Assembly: GCA_030431095.1 (NCBI GenBank)
Contig: JAUIJU010000026.1
Coordinates: 1-36,910 of the forward strand
Direction: 5' to 3'
Source of the DNA: Gammaproteobacteria bacterium
GTDB lineage: Bacteria; Pseudomonadota; Gammaproteobacteria; Xanthomonadales; SZUA-36
Length of the DNA stretch: 36,910 nt
The notes under the pieces were generated by a model. It was not told the DNA's origin. It saw only the letters and a program-made list of their open reading frames with translations, and did not search any database. Shown here one piece after another: positions 29,475-36,910 of this stretch. Within the stretch, counting starts at the first letter, position 1. Each line of letters opens with the position of its first letter. Made by a program: the position numbers and the translations under genes.

Positions 29475-31528
29475 AGGCCTTCCCTTCGGCAGAATTCCAG
29501 GAAATCCGGATCGCGGTAACCTGCCCGGGCGAGATAGTCCATCTGCGATCGCGCCGTGGCGATGTCACCCACCAGGAAGGCATGGCGTGCGACCCAGTCA
29601 GCGGTGTCGCAACTGCGCCAGGATGACGAGGCGCCGTCCAGAACCGGTTGCAGCTCCGGGTGACCCGTGGCCGGGTCGTGGCCTTCGAGGCGCCAGGTCA
29701 GGTATCTCTGGATGATCTGGCGTTCGGGGTGGGGTACATAGCCGGATTCATCCGTGCGCAGTCGCGCCAGGATGTCCCGGTGTGACTGCAGGATTTGTGC
29801 GGCGGTGGCGGCGTCCCCCTGCGCCAGGGCCAGCCGAACCGATTCCTCCAACAGCTTCAGGTACTCCTCGCGGTGAAAGTCAGAAGCGTCCTCCGCCAGC
29901 GCCATGGGCGCCATCAGGCCTTCAGCCGCGTCCAGGTCACGTCGGGCCGCGGCATATTCTCCGGCCAGGCGATGAAACCAGCCGGTGACTCGACGGCTGC
30001 GCGCAATCTGTTCCGCGAGCAGGCGGCTGCTGGGATTGCGTACCACCAGCCCTTCCAGCAGGTCGCTGGCGGACTGCCATTCCCGCCGTGCCGCCTCGAC
30101 CTGTCCCAGGTGGCTCAGCACCCGGCCCAGGCTGGAATGACGGTAAACCACGTCGAGCGCGAGTTCCTGGTTTCCGGGCTCACGGTCGACCAGGGTCTGC
30201 GCCAGCGCCAGCGACGCCATACGGGTCTGGCGCGCCGACTCCAGTTCGCAACTGTCGAGTTGCGCGTCGGCGGTAAAGGCCAGTTCGTTCGCATAGTGGG
30301 ACATGACCATCACGTCCCCGTCCCAGGCGTCCATGGCCTGGGCCGCGAGCGCGATGTTGTCCTCCAGCGCCGCCAGGATGTCGGCACTGATGGGTTCGCC
30401 AATGGCCAGCCTGAAGTTGACCAGGTTGCTGGTGGCATAGGACAGCTCGAGCAACCAGGTCCGGTCGTCGGGATTGGCCTCGAATTCCCGCTGGGCGATC
30501 TCGTGATAGCGCTGGAGGTGGGCACGGGCCAGTTCGTCTTCGTCGCGCTCGAGGTGATAGTTGGCCAGCCAGAACTCGGCCTGGCTCAGCTCGAATACCG
30601 CTTCGGGGTGCTCTGGAAACCTGGCGGCCAGGTCCGCGAACACGTCGTACGAACGCTCCAGCGCGCCCAGGGCCTCCCGATATTTGCCCTGTTGCTGGTT
30701 GACCTGTCCCATCTGTCGCAAGGCCAGCCCGACCCGCGACTGGGTGTCCGCGGAGAGACGCTCGGGTTCCAGTCGGTCCAGGTAACCCATGGCGGTCGAA
30801 CTCATCCGTGCCAGGGACTCCAGGTCGAGTTCCGATTGCAATTCTTCGCTGAGATCAATGATGAACGTGGCCATCTGTTCGGCCTGCCGCCGCTCCCGCT
30901 GCTCCGCGAAATGCGCGTTCATTGCCACGACCGCCAGCGCGAGGGCCGCCAGTGCGCCGACACCCCACAACAGCTGCCAGCGACGCCGCCGGGCCAGGTC
31001 CCTGCGGCGCAGGGTGTCCAGGCGCACACCCAGCAGACCGGCGACAATCTTGAGCCGCGCCAGCCGCTTACCATCTGCGAAGGGCCGCGGGTCCGCGGCC
31101 AGGGGTTCGGTGCCCGCCTCGCCGACGCCTTCGAACAGGGCCGGCGGAAAGCAGCCCCCCTCCCCGGCCGGCGCCTGCGGATCGCCGTCGACCACCATGC
31201 AATGGATCTGCTCGCGACGACCCAGGGCGATGAATTGCCGGATTTCCTCGTTGACCCAGCGCGAAGCCGCGGCGGCTGGGGAGCAGATCACGATCATCGC
31301 CTGGGATTGCGCCAGCGCTTCGAGCAGCCGGCCGCTGAGATCGCTGGCTGAAGACAGGTCTTCCCGGTCGCGAAATACCGGCGACAGGCGTGCCGGCAAT
31401 CGGCGCTCCGCGTCCTGCCGCAGGCGGCGCGGCACGTGGTAGCCCTCGATCGCCGCATGCAGCCAGGCGGCCCAGCGCTGGTCCTGGTGGCTGTAGCTCA
31501 GGTAGGCCCGGTAGCGGAATTCAGCCAT
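29462..31528 (-). CDS. Membrane TIR-domain protein with TPR-like C-terminal half
   Basis: A 688-residue protein. Residues 5-115 form a TIR domain (AYLSYSHQD, VFRDREDLSSASDL, MIVICSPAAAAS) with W91 and E94/E95, where NADase TIRs place the catalytic glutamate. A CFPPALF stretch and a linker follow. One helix spans 184-204 behind the strongly basic RRRDLARRRR. The remaining 480 residues are helical repeats of TPR character. The positive-inside rule puts TIR in the cytoplasm and the TPR half outside, though a few arginines also follow the helix. It may sense partners in the envelope and make a nucleotide signal. It sits between the lipoprotein (51-bp gap) and the SLOG gene (13-bp overlap). Confidence 0.85.
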   Translation of the reverse strand: MAEFRYRAYLSYSHQDQRWAAWLHAAIEGYHVPRRLRQDAERRLPARLSPVFRDREDLSSASDLSGRLLEALAQSQAMIVICSPAAAASRWVNEEIRQFIALGRREQIHCMVVDGDPQAPAGEGGCFPPALFEGVGEAGTEPLAADPRPFADGKRLARLKIVAGLLGVRLDTLRRRDLARRRRWQLLWGVGALAALALAVVAMNAHFAEQRERRQAEQMATFIIDLSEELQSELDLESLARMSSTAMGYLDRLEPERLSADTQSRVGLALRQMGQVNQQQGKYREALGALERSYDVFADLAARFPEHPEAVFELSQAEFWLANYHLERDEDELARAHLQRYHEIAQREFEANPDDRTWLLELSYATSNLVNFRLAIGEPISADILAALEDNIALAAQAMDAWDGDVMVMSHYANELAFTADAQLDSCELESARQTRMASLALAQTLVDREPGNQELALDVVYRHSSLGRVLSHLGQVEAARREWQSASDLLEGLVVRNPSSRLLAEQIARSRRVTGWFHRLAGEYAAARRDLDAAEGLMAPMALAEDASDFHREEYLKLLEESVRLALAQGDAATAAQILQSHRDILARLRTDESGYVPHPERQIIQRYLTWRLEGHDPATGHPELQPVLDGASSSWRSCDTADWVARHAFLVGDIATARSQMDYLARAGYRDPDFLEFCRREGLCDE

Positions 31529-31579
31529 GACAAGCCGTTCCCGTGGCGGCAGCCGCGCGGGATGCGGCGCGCCCGTTCG

Positions 31580-32170
31580 TCAGCGAAGCCGCCGACCCTT
31601 GTTCTTGATCGGCGGGTCCTCGTTCCACAGGCAGTTCGGGTCGTTCGCGTCGTTTCCCACAGGGGTTCCGCTGGGACAGACCTGGACCTGGTAGTACCAC
31701 CATTGTTCGTACAGGTTCTGCGTCGCCAGCAGGTAGGTCTCCAGGTCCTCGCCCAGCAGGCGCAGGTCCATGTAACCCTCGCTGTTGGCCAGTACGTACT
31801 CCGAGTCCCTGGCGGTGGCGGCGATGAATTCGAGCCGGTTCCAGGGCGTGAGGTTGCAGTTGGCGCCCGGTTCCGACTGTCCCAGGCAAATGCGCATGCG
31901 CTGGAACTGCCACCCGTCCGAGGCCTGCAGGTTGAAACGCACGAACGCCACGCGGTTCTTGCCGACCTCGAAACAGCCATTGATGTCCAGGCCAGACTTG
32001 ACGCAGGACGCTTCCGGCGGCGTGAGCACGCGGAATGTGTTGGTCTGGTCGTCGACGCCCAGGCTCACGGTCGGCGCCGCGGCGCCGATCAGTTCGTCGG
32101 GCTTGGGCAGGGAGCCGCACCCGGCGAGCCCACCGCAGAGGGCCAGGGTGATCACCGTCTTCCACATCAT
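31580..32170 (-). CDS. Six-cysteine lipoprotein with DPPIKNKGR tail
   Basis: A 196-residue lipoprotein. The lipobox LAGC puts the lipidated cysteine at C18. Beyond it are three cysteine pairs (C56/C66, C95/C105, C165/C180) that match those of the neighbour at 32201-32761, as do DGWQF, R-CLG, the LEF stretch and the end DPPIKNKGR (185-193). The rest is divergent, so the two are old paralogues. I know no function for the family. GGAGGAG before the ATG at 32170 is the best ribosome site in the operon; an ATG directly after it is also possible. It lies 30 bp behind its paralogue and 51 bp ahead of the TIR gene. Confidence 0.82.
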   Translation of the reverse strand: MMWKTVITLALCGGLAGCGSLPKPDELIGAAAPTVSLGVDDQTNTFRVLTPPEASCVKSGLDINGCFEVGKNRVAFVRFNLQASDGWQFQRMRICLGQSEPGANCNLTPWNRLEFIAATARDSEYVLANSEGYMDLRLLGEDLETYLLATQNLYEQWWYYQVQVCPSGTPVGNDANDPNCLWNEDPPIKNKGRRLR

Positions 32171-32200
32171 GGTCTCTCCTCCGTTCCCCCTGGTTGCTGG

Positions 32201-32761
32201 CTATCGGTTCGAACCCCTTCCCTTGTTCTTGATCGGGGGGTCGCTGCGGGCGCACAGGTTCTTGTCCGGCCCGCTCGCGGGTTTGCACGCCCTCAGGATG
32301 TAGTAGTAGTTGCTGCTCGAATTGTTGGCGTTGTAGAGCTTGAAGGTCGTTTCTTCACCGGGGATATCGTGGACGTACGTCACGCCGTTCTTCTGCGGCA
32401 GCTTGATGACAGGCGTGTTCTCACGGGTCACGGGGAACTGCAGGCGCTCCAGTTTGTTCAACGTGCAGTCGCGGGGTTTCACGGGCTCGTCGCTCAGGCA
32501 GACGTAGACCCCGTTGAATCCCCAGCCGGACGGCGGGTCCAGCAGGCGGAACGTGATCACGGCGTCCTTTTCGGGTTCGACGCACCCAAACGTGCCGGGC
32601 GTATTGCAGTTCCCGCCGGATACGATCTCCAGGCGATAAGCGTCGCCCTCCTGCACGACCTTCGCTTCCACGTCGAAGGGTTCCGGGGCCGCCAGGGACA
32701 GCGCCGGTACGAGTGAAATCAACAGCCCCAGCAACTTGCCCACTGCCGTCGTTCGATTCAT
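32201..32761 (-). CDS. Secreted six-cysteine protein with DPPIKNKGR tail
   Basis: A 186-residue exported protein, first gene of the four-gene operon. Signal peptide residues 1-25 (cleavage after SLAA). Mature cysteines C52/C60, C88/C99 and C159/C170 form three pairs like those of the lipoprotein downstream, suiting disulfides in the periplasm. The tail DPPIKNKGR (174-182) is followed by GSNR. Unlike its paralogue it has no lipobox. AAGGGAG lies nine bases before the ATG at 32761 and only three before the in-frame ATG at 32767, so 32761 is preferred. No family with known function is recognised. Confidence 0.8.
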   Translation of the reverse strand: MNRTTAVGKLLGLLISLVPALSLAAPEPFDVEAKVVQEGDAYRLEIVSGGNCNTPGTFGCVEPEKDAVITFRLLDPPSGWGFNGVYVCLSDEPVKPRDCTLNKLERLQFPVTRENTPVIKLPQKNGVTYVHDIPGEETTFKLYNANNSSSNYYYILRACKPASGPDKNLCARSDPPIKNKGRGSNR

Positions 32762-32854
32762 GATCATGCGCTCCCTTTGGTCATTGTTCTTGTGCGTAGT
32801 GGTAACGATAGCAAAAATTCGACCCTGTACCGCCGCGGGCTGCCAGGAAGCGGC

Positions 32855-33163
32855 ATGTCCGTGAGCGATTCCGGTGGTGAACCGCCGCCCGTGCCGTGCG
32901 CGGTTTACCGCTGCCCGACTCGCGACTATACCTACCTGTTCGTCGACCCGTCGCTGGACTGGGCGGATCTTCCCCCGGCACTGGCCAGGCTGTTCGAGGG
33001 TGCGGAGAAAATCCTGGACCTGGAACTGGGACCGGACCGTCCCCTGGCCCAGGCCGACGTCATCGAGGTCATCGCGCAGCTGCATGACCCGGGTTACCAC
33101 CTGCAACTTCCGCCGGAGGACGACCCCAGCGGCTGGCTGGACCTGCCGTCGAAACGCGGGTGA
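32855..33163 (+). CDS. ycgL: YcgL-domain protein
   Basis: A 102-residue cytoplasmic protein with the YcgL fold: C-VYR-...-TYLFVD, a central helix, a LELGPDRPLAQADV strand and GYHLQLPPE. The family is small and found mainly in gammaproteobacteria; its role is not settled. The frame opens at 32777, but AGGAAG stands before the ATG at 32855, which also begins close to the conserved domain. It is divergent from the TIR/SLOG operon and ends 3 bp from the next convergent gene. Confidence 0.88.
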   Translation: MSVSDSGGEPPPVPCAVYRCPTRDYTYLFVDPSLDWADLPPALARLFEGAEKILDLELGPDRPLAQADVIEVIAQLHDPGYHLQLPPEDDPSGWLDLPSKRG

Positions 33164-33166
33164 ACC

Positions 33167-34129
33167 TCAGGCTACCCGGTTGACCGGCACACCCCGGTCG
33201 AAGGAGCGGATCACCGCCGTGACCTGGTCGATGGCCTCCTGGCGGGCCGTCACGCTGCCCCAGGCATTGTGCGGGGTGATCAACAGATTGGGAATGTCGT
33301 CGGCCAGCAGGGGATGATCCGCGGGTGGCGGCTCCTGCGTGAACACATCGATACCGGCGCCGGCGATGTCGCCGGCGCGCAAGGCGTCGGCCAGGTCCTG
33401 CTCATTGACGATGCCACCACGCGCCGTGTTGATCAGCAGCGCGGTCGGTTTCATCGCGCGCATGACATCCCGGTCGAACATGTTTCGCGTCTCCGCCGTC
33501 AGCGGACAGTGGACGCTGACCACGTCGGCGTTTTCCACCAGGTGCCGGAAGGAAAGCCGGTCCGGTCGCGGCGATCGACCGCGCCGCTCGCCGATCAGCA
33601 GGTTCATGCCCATTTTCCGTGCGAGTGCGCCGGTGGCGCGCCCCAGCGCACCGTAGCCGATGATGCCCAGGCTCAGATCCGGCAACTCCCGGATGGGGCG
33701 ATCGTGCAGGCTGAAGGTGCCCGCCTCGCGCCATGCACCGTCGCGTGCGCGTTGACCGTAGAACGGCTGGCCGGTGACCAGGTTCAGCATCAGCGTCAAC
33801 ACGTGCTGGGCCACCGACGCGGAGCAATAGTCGCGGATGTTGCACACCGCGATGCCCAGCTCCCGGGCCGCGTTCAGGTCCACCACGTTGACCCCGGTGG
33901 CGCAGACCACGACCAGGCGAAGCGAACCGGCCGCCCGCAGAGCGTCACGATCGAGCACGGCCTTGTTGGTTACCACCACGTCGACGCCTGCGAGGCGCTC
34001 GCCCAGCGTCTCCGGGGGCGTGAAGGCGTGAAAGGCCCAGCCGGGCAGACAGCGGTCCAGCGCGCCCAGGCGCAAATCACCGTTGTCCACGGTGGCCAGG
34101 TCGAGAAAAACGCCTTGGCGCAGGTTCAC
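33167..34129 (-). CDS. D-2-hydroxyacid dehydrogenase, NAD(P)-dependent
   Basis: A 320-residue dehydrogenase. The nucleotide-binding motif GYGALG (158-163) and the catalytic R237 (TARGG), E266 (TQEPP) and H287 (TPHN) are intact. It should reduce a 2-keto acid such as hydroxypyruvate or glyoxylate; similarity in the substrate part is nearest the glycerate-dehydrogenase-like group, but the exact substrate is not certain. The first in-frame ATG gives a normal length. The gene ends 3 bp from ycgL and starts 45 bp behind exbD. Confidence 0.9.
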   Translation of the reverse strand: MNLRQGVFLDLATVDNGDLRLGALDRCLPGWAFHAFTPPETLGERLAGVDVVVTNKAVLDRDALRAAGSLRLVVVCATGVNVVDLNAARELGIAVCNIRDYCSASVAQHVLTLMLNLVTGQPFYGQRARDGAWREAGTFSLHDRPIRELPDLSLGIIGYGALGRATGALARKMGMNLLIGERRGRSPRPDRLSFRHLVENADVVSVHCPLTAETRNMFDRDVMRAMKPTALLINTARGGIVNEQDLADALRAGDIAGAGIDVFTQEPPPADHPLLADDIPNLLITPHNAWGSVTARQEAIDQVTAVIRSFDRGVPVNRVA

Positions 34130-34174
34130 GGGCGTTCGCTCACGGGTGTGTCACGCCGGGCGGCGCGACCGGGA

Positions 34175-34582
34175 TCAGAGGTTTGACGAGGTGGCGACGC
34201 TCACGCTGCCGATGTTCACGGCCTTGGCGGCATCGAGCACGACCACCAGCGCCTCGGTTTCCGCATCCGGATGGGAAGCGACGATCAGCGGTGAATCGGG
34301 TTTTTCGGCCTTCTGTCGTTCCAGGTTGGCCTGTACCGCCTTGGGTTCCAGGATACGGCCCTGGAGGGTGATGTTGCTGCTGCCGTCGATCTTGACCACG
34401 ATCGGGCCTTTCTTCTGTTCGACCTGCTTGGGCGGGGTGTTGGACGGCCGCGAAACTTCCAGCCCTTTTTCCTTGACGAAAGAGGTGGTCACGATGAAGA
34501 AGATCAGCATGATGAACACGATGTCCAGCATGGGGGTGATGTTGATTTCGGCTTCTTCTTCGTGGTGGTGCTTTCTGCGCAT
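34175..34582 (-). CDS. exbD: ExbD/TolR-family biopolymer transport protein
   Basis: A 135-residue inner-membrane protein. One helix spans about 19-37 with D20 in NITPMLDIVF, the proton-path aspartate of ExbD/TolR. The rest is a periplasmic domain. It normally works with an ExbB/TolQ partner that couples proton flow to an outer-membrane process, but none is in the window. It is 93 bp behind the ATP-grasp gene and may be co-transcribed with it. GAGG stands nine bases before the ATG. The link to the ATP-grasp/7TM pair is suggestive only. Confidence 0.88.
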   Translation of the reverse strand: MRRKHHHEEEAEINITPMLDIVFIMLIFFIVTTSFVKEKGLEVSRPSNTPPKQVEQKKGPIVVKIDGSSNITLQGRILEPKAVQANLERQKAEKPDSPLIVASHPDAETEALVVVLDAAKAVNIGSVSVATSSNL

Positions 34583-34675
34583 GTCCTGGAACCTCGATGG
34601 TGCACCCGGGCGCTCGTCGCCCCGGGCAGCACAGCTTACTGGAAGACGCGCCCAGCCGCCACCTGGCGGAACCGC

Positions 34676-35623
34676 TCAGGGCGCCAGCGAATCCCGCGCC
34701 CAGGCGGCGCGGGCCTCGGCGTCGAGTCCCGACAAACCCGCCTGGTTGACCTTCGCCAGGCGATGGCGCAGGCCGTCGTCGTTGGCGATCTGGATGTTCA
34801 GTCCCGGTCGGGCATTGAGTTCCAGCACGAGGGGTCCGCGGGTCTTGTCCAGTACCAGGTCCACGCCCAGGTAGCCCAGGTTCACGGCATCGAAGCAGGC
34901 CGCCGCCATGTGCAGGATACGGGCCCATCCGGGCACTTCGAAATCCAGCAGCGGTGCGCCGGTGTCGACGTGCTCGGTGACGTGGTGGTTGCCGAGCACG
35001 GCGGCCGTGGTGCAGCCGGTGGCGATGGAAATGCCCGCGCCCACGGCGCCCTGGTGCAGGTTGGCCTTGCCGTCTGAAGCGCGCGTGGGCAGGCGCACCA
35101 TGGCCATGACCGGCACGCCCTTGTAGACGATCACCCGGATGTCCGGCACGCCCTGGAAAGCGATCCGGTCGAAGACCGGGTCGAACTCGACCAACTCCTC
35201 CAGCATGGCCTTGTCCGGCTGCCCCCCGAGGCTATACAGGCCGCTGATCACGTTGGTCAGGTGATGGGCGATCTCGTCGGGGTCCCACAGGCGCCCACCC
35301 ACCGACAGGTAGCGGTCACCCCGCTTGCCACCAATGACCAGGATGCCGTCTCCGCCGCTGCCATTGGCCGGTTTGATCACGAACTGCTCGCGGCCGCCGA
35401 GGCGTTGTGCAAACTTGCCCGATTGGCCCGAATAGGACACCACCCCGATCAGGCCGGGCACCGGCATGCCAACCCCCTCGAGCACCTGCTTGCAGCGGAT
35501 CTTGTCGTCGACCAGCGGATAGGCGCTGCGATCGTTCAGCGGCATGATGCACTCGCCGTTGCGTGCGTTGAGGCTCAAAACGCCCGCCTCGCGCAATTGC
35601 CCCGGCGTGGCGAAAAGGCTCAC
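34676..35623 (-). CDS. ATP-grasp ligase, RimK-like (alpha-L-glutamate ligase homologue)
   Basis: A 315-residue cytoplasmic ligase. VLSLNARN, KPANGSGGDGI, GLYSLGGQPD, the DIRVIV, STRASDGKANLHQGAVG-type stretch and LVLELNARPGL are marks of the family related to RimK and annotated as alpha-L-glutamate ligase-like. It should join an amino acid or similar group to a carboxyl end using ATP. The start is a GTG at 35623 that overlaps the stop of the 7TM gene (GTGA); the ATG reached upstream lies in that gene. Co-occurrence with the 7TM transglutaminase-like protein is conserved in other gammaproteobacteria. Substrate unknown. Confidence 0.88.
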   Translation of the reverse strand: MSLFATPGQLREAGVLSLNARNGECIMPLNDRSAYPLVDDKIRCKQVLEGVGMPVPGLIGVVSYSGQSGKFAQRLGGREQFVIKPANGSGGDGILVIGGKRGDRYLSVGGRLWDPDEIAHHLTNVISGLYSLGGQPDKAMLEELVEFDPVFDRIAFQGVPDIRVIVYKGVPVMAMVRLPTRASDGKANLHQGAVGAGISIATGCTTAAVLGNHHVTEHVDTGAPLLDFEVPGWARILHMAAACFDAVNLGYLGVDLVLDKTRGPLVLELNARPGLNIQIANDDGLRHRLAKVNQAGLSGLDAEARAAWARDSLAP

Positions 35624-36910
35624 TGCGCCAGCTCCCGGAACCGCACCAGCTCGGTGAGTCGATAGCCCGTGTACCGACCCAGGGCGATGGTCAGGCCCAG
35701 CAGCACGAGCAGCAACTCGGGGAAGACCAGTACCCACCAGGCGAACAGGTCGACACCCATCACCAGGTAGGCAATGGCGGCAATGACCAGGCTGCCCAGG
35801 CCGTCCAGCAAGGCGTTGCTGGGCCCCTGCTCCTCCCACACGATGGACATGCGTTCGATCACCATGGCGATGATCACCATCGGGAACAGCGCCACCGACA
35901 GGCCCGCGTCCACGCCCAGGCGATGGCTGAGCACGGACACCGCCGCCATCAGCAGCACCACGATGATCAGCACGGCGGCCAGGCGCGGCACCAGCAGCAG
36001 GCGCAATTTTTCGAGGTAGAAGCGAAACAGCAGGCCCACGCCCACGATCACCGTGAACAGCACCAGCCCGGCAACCAGCTGGGTTTCACGAAAAGCCAGC
36101 GCGATCAGGACCGGCATGAAAGTGCCGAATGAGCGCAGTCCCACGACGTTGCGCAACAGCGCGATGATGAAGGCACCCAGGGGCACCAGCAGCAACACCT
36201 CGTACACCGACTGCAGGTCCAGGGGCAGCGACAACATGGAAAATTCGTCGACGTGCGATCCCGCCAGCGCCGCCCGCTCACTGGCCAGGCCCAGGGCGCT
36301 GACCGACTGGCGCCGCACGCTGATGACCAGGTCTTCCAGCCGCGCGCCCATCGCTTCGGCCAGCGGATCGTCACCCTGCCACCACGCCAGGAACTCGGGC
36401 GGCAGTCCCTGGTCGCCGCTGAGCGGGTCGAATACCGTCCAGGTCGTGCCGTTGTGAACCGCCAGGAAGGTTTCAATGGGCGCGGCGCGCGCCTGGTCGG
36501 AAAGCCGCACACCGTGCAGCAGCACCACCGGGATGCGCGCGGCGCTCATGATCATTTGTGCGATGTGCGCCTGGTCCAGCCCCAGCGGGCCTTGCAGGAA
36601 CAGCGCCATGTTGTCGTCCGGGGCCGGATCGTTGAGTTGCACCATGACCTGGGCGGCGAAACTGACCACGTCGGCCGATTCGGCCCGCACTTCCTCCACG
36701 ATCTCACCCAGCGCTGTCTGGAAGGGCTCTTCCAGTACGGGGGGCTCGGGAAAACGCGGTTTCGGGGCCAGGTCGACGGGACGGTCGCTGGCGAAAAACA
36801 CCCCCCGGTAGAACAGGGTCCGGGGTTCCTGGGCGCGGCGCACCGACCAGGTCAGCACCCGCTGCCAGGGATCGTCGTCGACCGCGGTGCCGAAACCACG
36901 AGAGATGAAA
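35620..36910 (-). CDS. Inactive transglutaminase fused to seven membrane helices (N-terminus outside window)
   Basis: Partial. The frame stays open to the right edge, so the start and any signal helix are outside. What is present (about 430 residues) has a transglutaminase-like domain without a full Cys-His-Asp set (LGLDQAHIAQMIMSAA...HGV, then FDPLSG), followed by seven hydrophobic helices from about residue 235. This is the Transglut_i_TM plus 7TM_transglut arrangement. The domain is thought to bind a peptide or cell-wall substrate. It overlaps the ATP-grasp gene by four bases. The usual third partner, an ATP-dependent zinc protease, may lie just outside. Confidence 0.85.
   Translation of the reverse strand, partial: FISRGFGTAVDDDPWQRVLTWSVRRAQEPRTLFYRGVFFASDRPVDLAPKPRFPEPPVLEEPFQTALGEIVEEVRAESADVVSFAAQVMVQLNDPAPDDNMALFLQGPLGLDQAHIAQMIMSAARIPVVLLHGVRLSDQARAAPIETFLAVHNGTTWTVFDPLSGDQGLPPEFLAWWQGDDPLAEAMGARLEDLVISVRRQSVSALGLASERAALAGSHVDEFSMLSLPLDLQSVYEVLLLVPLGAFIIALLRNVVGLRSFGTFMPVLIALAFRETQLVAGLVLFTVIVGVGLLFRFYLEKLRLLLVPRLAAVLIIVVLLMAAVSVLSHRLGVDAGLSVALFPMVIIAMVIERMSIVWEEQGPSNALLDGLGSLVIAAIAYLVMGVDLFAWWVLVFPELLLVLLGLTIALGRYTGYRLTELVRFRELAQ

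Noticed and set aside
29795..31351. 518-codon plus-strand frame opposite the TIR gene
   Set aside because: The TIR and TPR motifs are on the minus strand; the plus frame reads as Q/V/G-rich shadow.
29462..31528. Classic Thoeris ThsB
   Set aside because: ThsB is a small cytosolic TIR protein and ThsA carries SIR2 or a macro-type domain; here the TIR protein has a membrane helix and TPR half, and the SLOG partner has no SIR2.

Overview
The window looks like a high-GC gammaproteobacterial chromosome. SlyD with a histidine tail, YadG/YadH, YcgL, a full tatABC operon, Acs, QueD and the ATP-grasp/7TM-transglutaminase pair all fit that class. Secreted proteins with W/G-rich modules and an IPTL-CTERM protein suggest a Xanthomonadales- or Wenzhouxiangella-like lineage. 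That finer placement is inference. I see no rRNA, tRNA, CRISPR array, transposase or phage gene.

Layout. 1-823 is copy 1 of a dispersed non-coding repeat. 840-8587 holds a secreted protein, an LTA4H-like M1 aminopeptidase, mtnA, an ABC exporter, slyD and a Vgb-like propeller. 8652-9420 is repeat copy 2. 9430-17943 holds a fatty-acid desaturase, yadGH, an operon of a secreted S33 peptidase with a NatAB-type transporter, a secreted amidohydrolase and queD. 17944-18291 is a gap with perfect dyads ahead of an IPTL-CTERM gene. Then come tatABC, a polytopic membrane protein and a rhomboid protease. 22496-23527 is repeat copy 3, the fullest copy, followed directly by the acs promoter and acs. A beta-helix secreted protein with two W/G modules follows at 25713-27740.

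The most interesting locus is the four-gene minus-strand operon at 27753-32761. In transcription order it encodes a secreted six-cysteine protein, a lipoprotein paralogue with the same three cysteine pairs and the same C-terminal DPPIKNKGR tail, a membrane TIR protein with a TPR-like C-terminal half, and a SLOG-domain protein with four membrane segments. TIR plus SLOG recalls the Thoeris logic, in which a TIR enzyme makes a nucleotide signal read by a SLOG domain. The membrane SLOG effector and the two envelope proteins do not match a system I can name. The best reading is an envelope-to-cytoplasm signalling or immune system.

The second notable object is the repeat family: about 0.8-1.0 kb, three copies in 37 kb, all intergenic. 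Copies share a terminator-like hairpin, a hairpin with compensatory base changes, an 82-bp unit present once or twice, and in copy 3 a 205-bp inverted arm. The window ends with ycgL, a 2-hydroxyacid dehydrogenase, and an exbD / ATP-grasp / 7TM-transglutaminase cluster cut by the right edge.

Many long open frames antisense to these genes are high-GC shadows and are left out.
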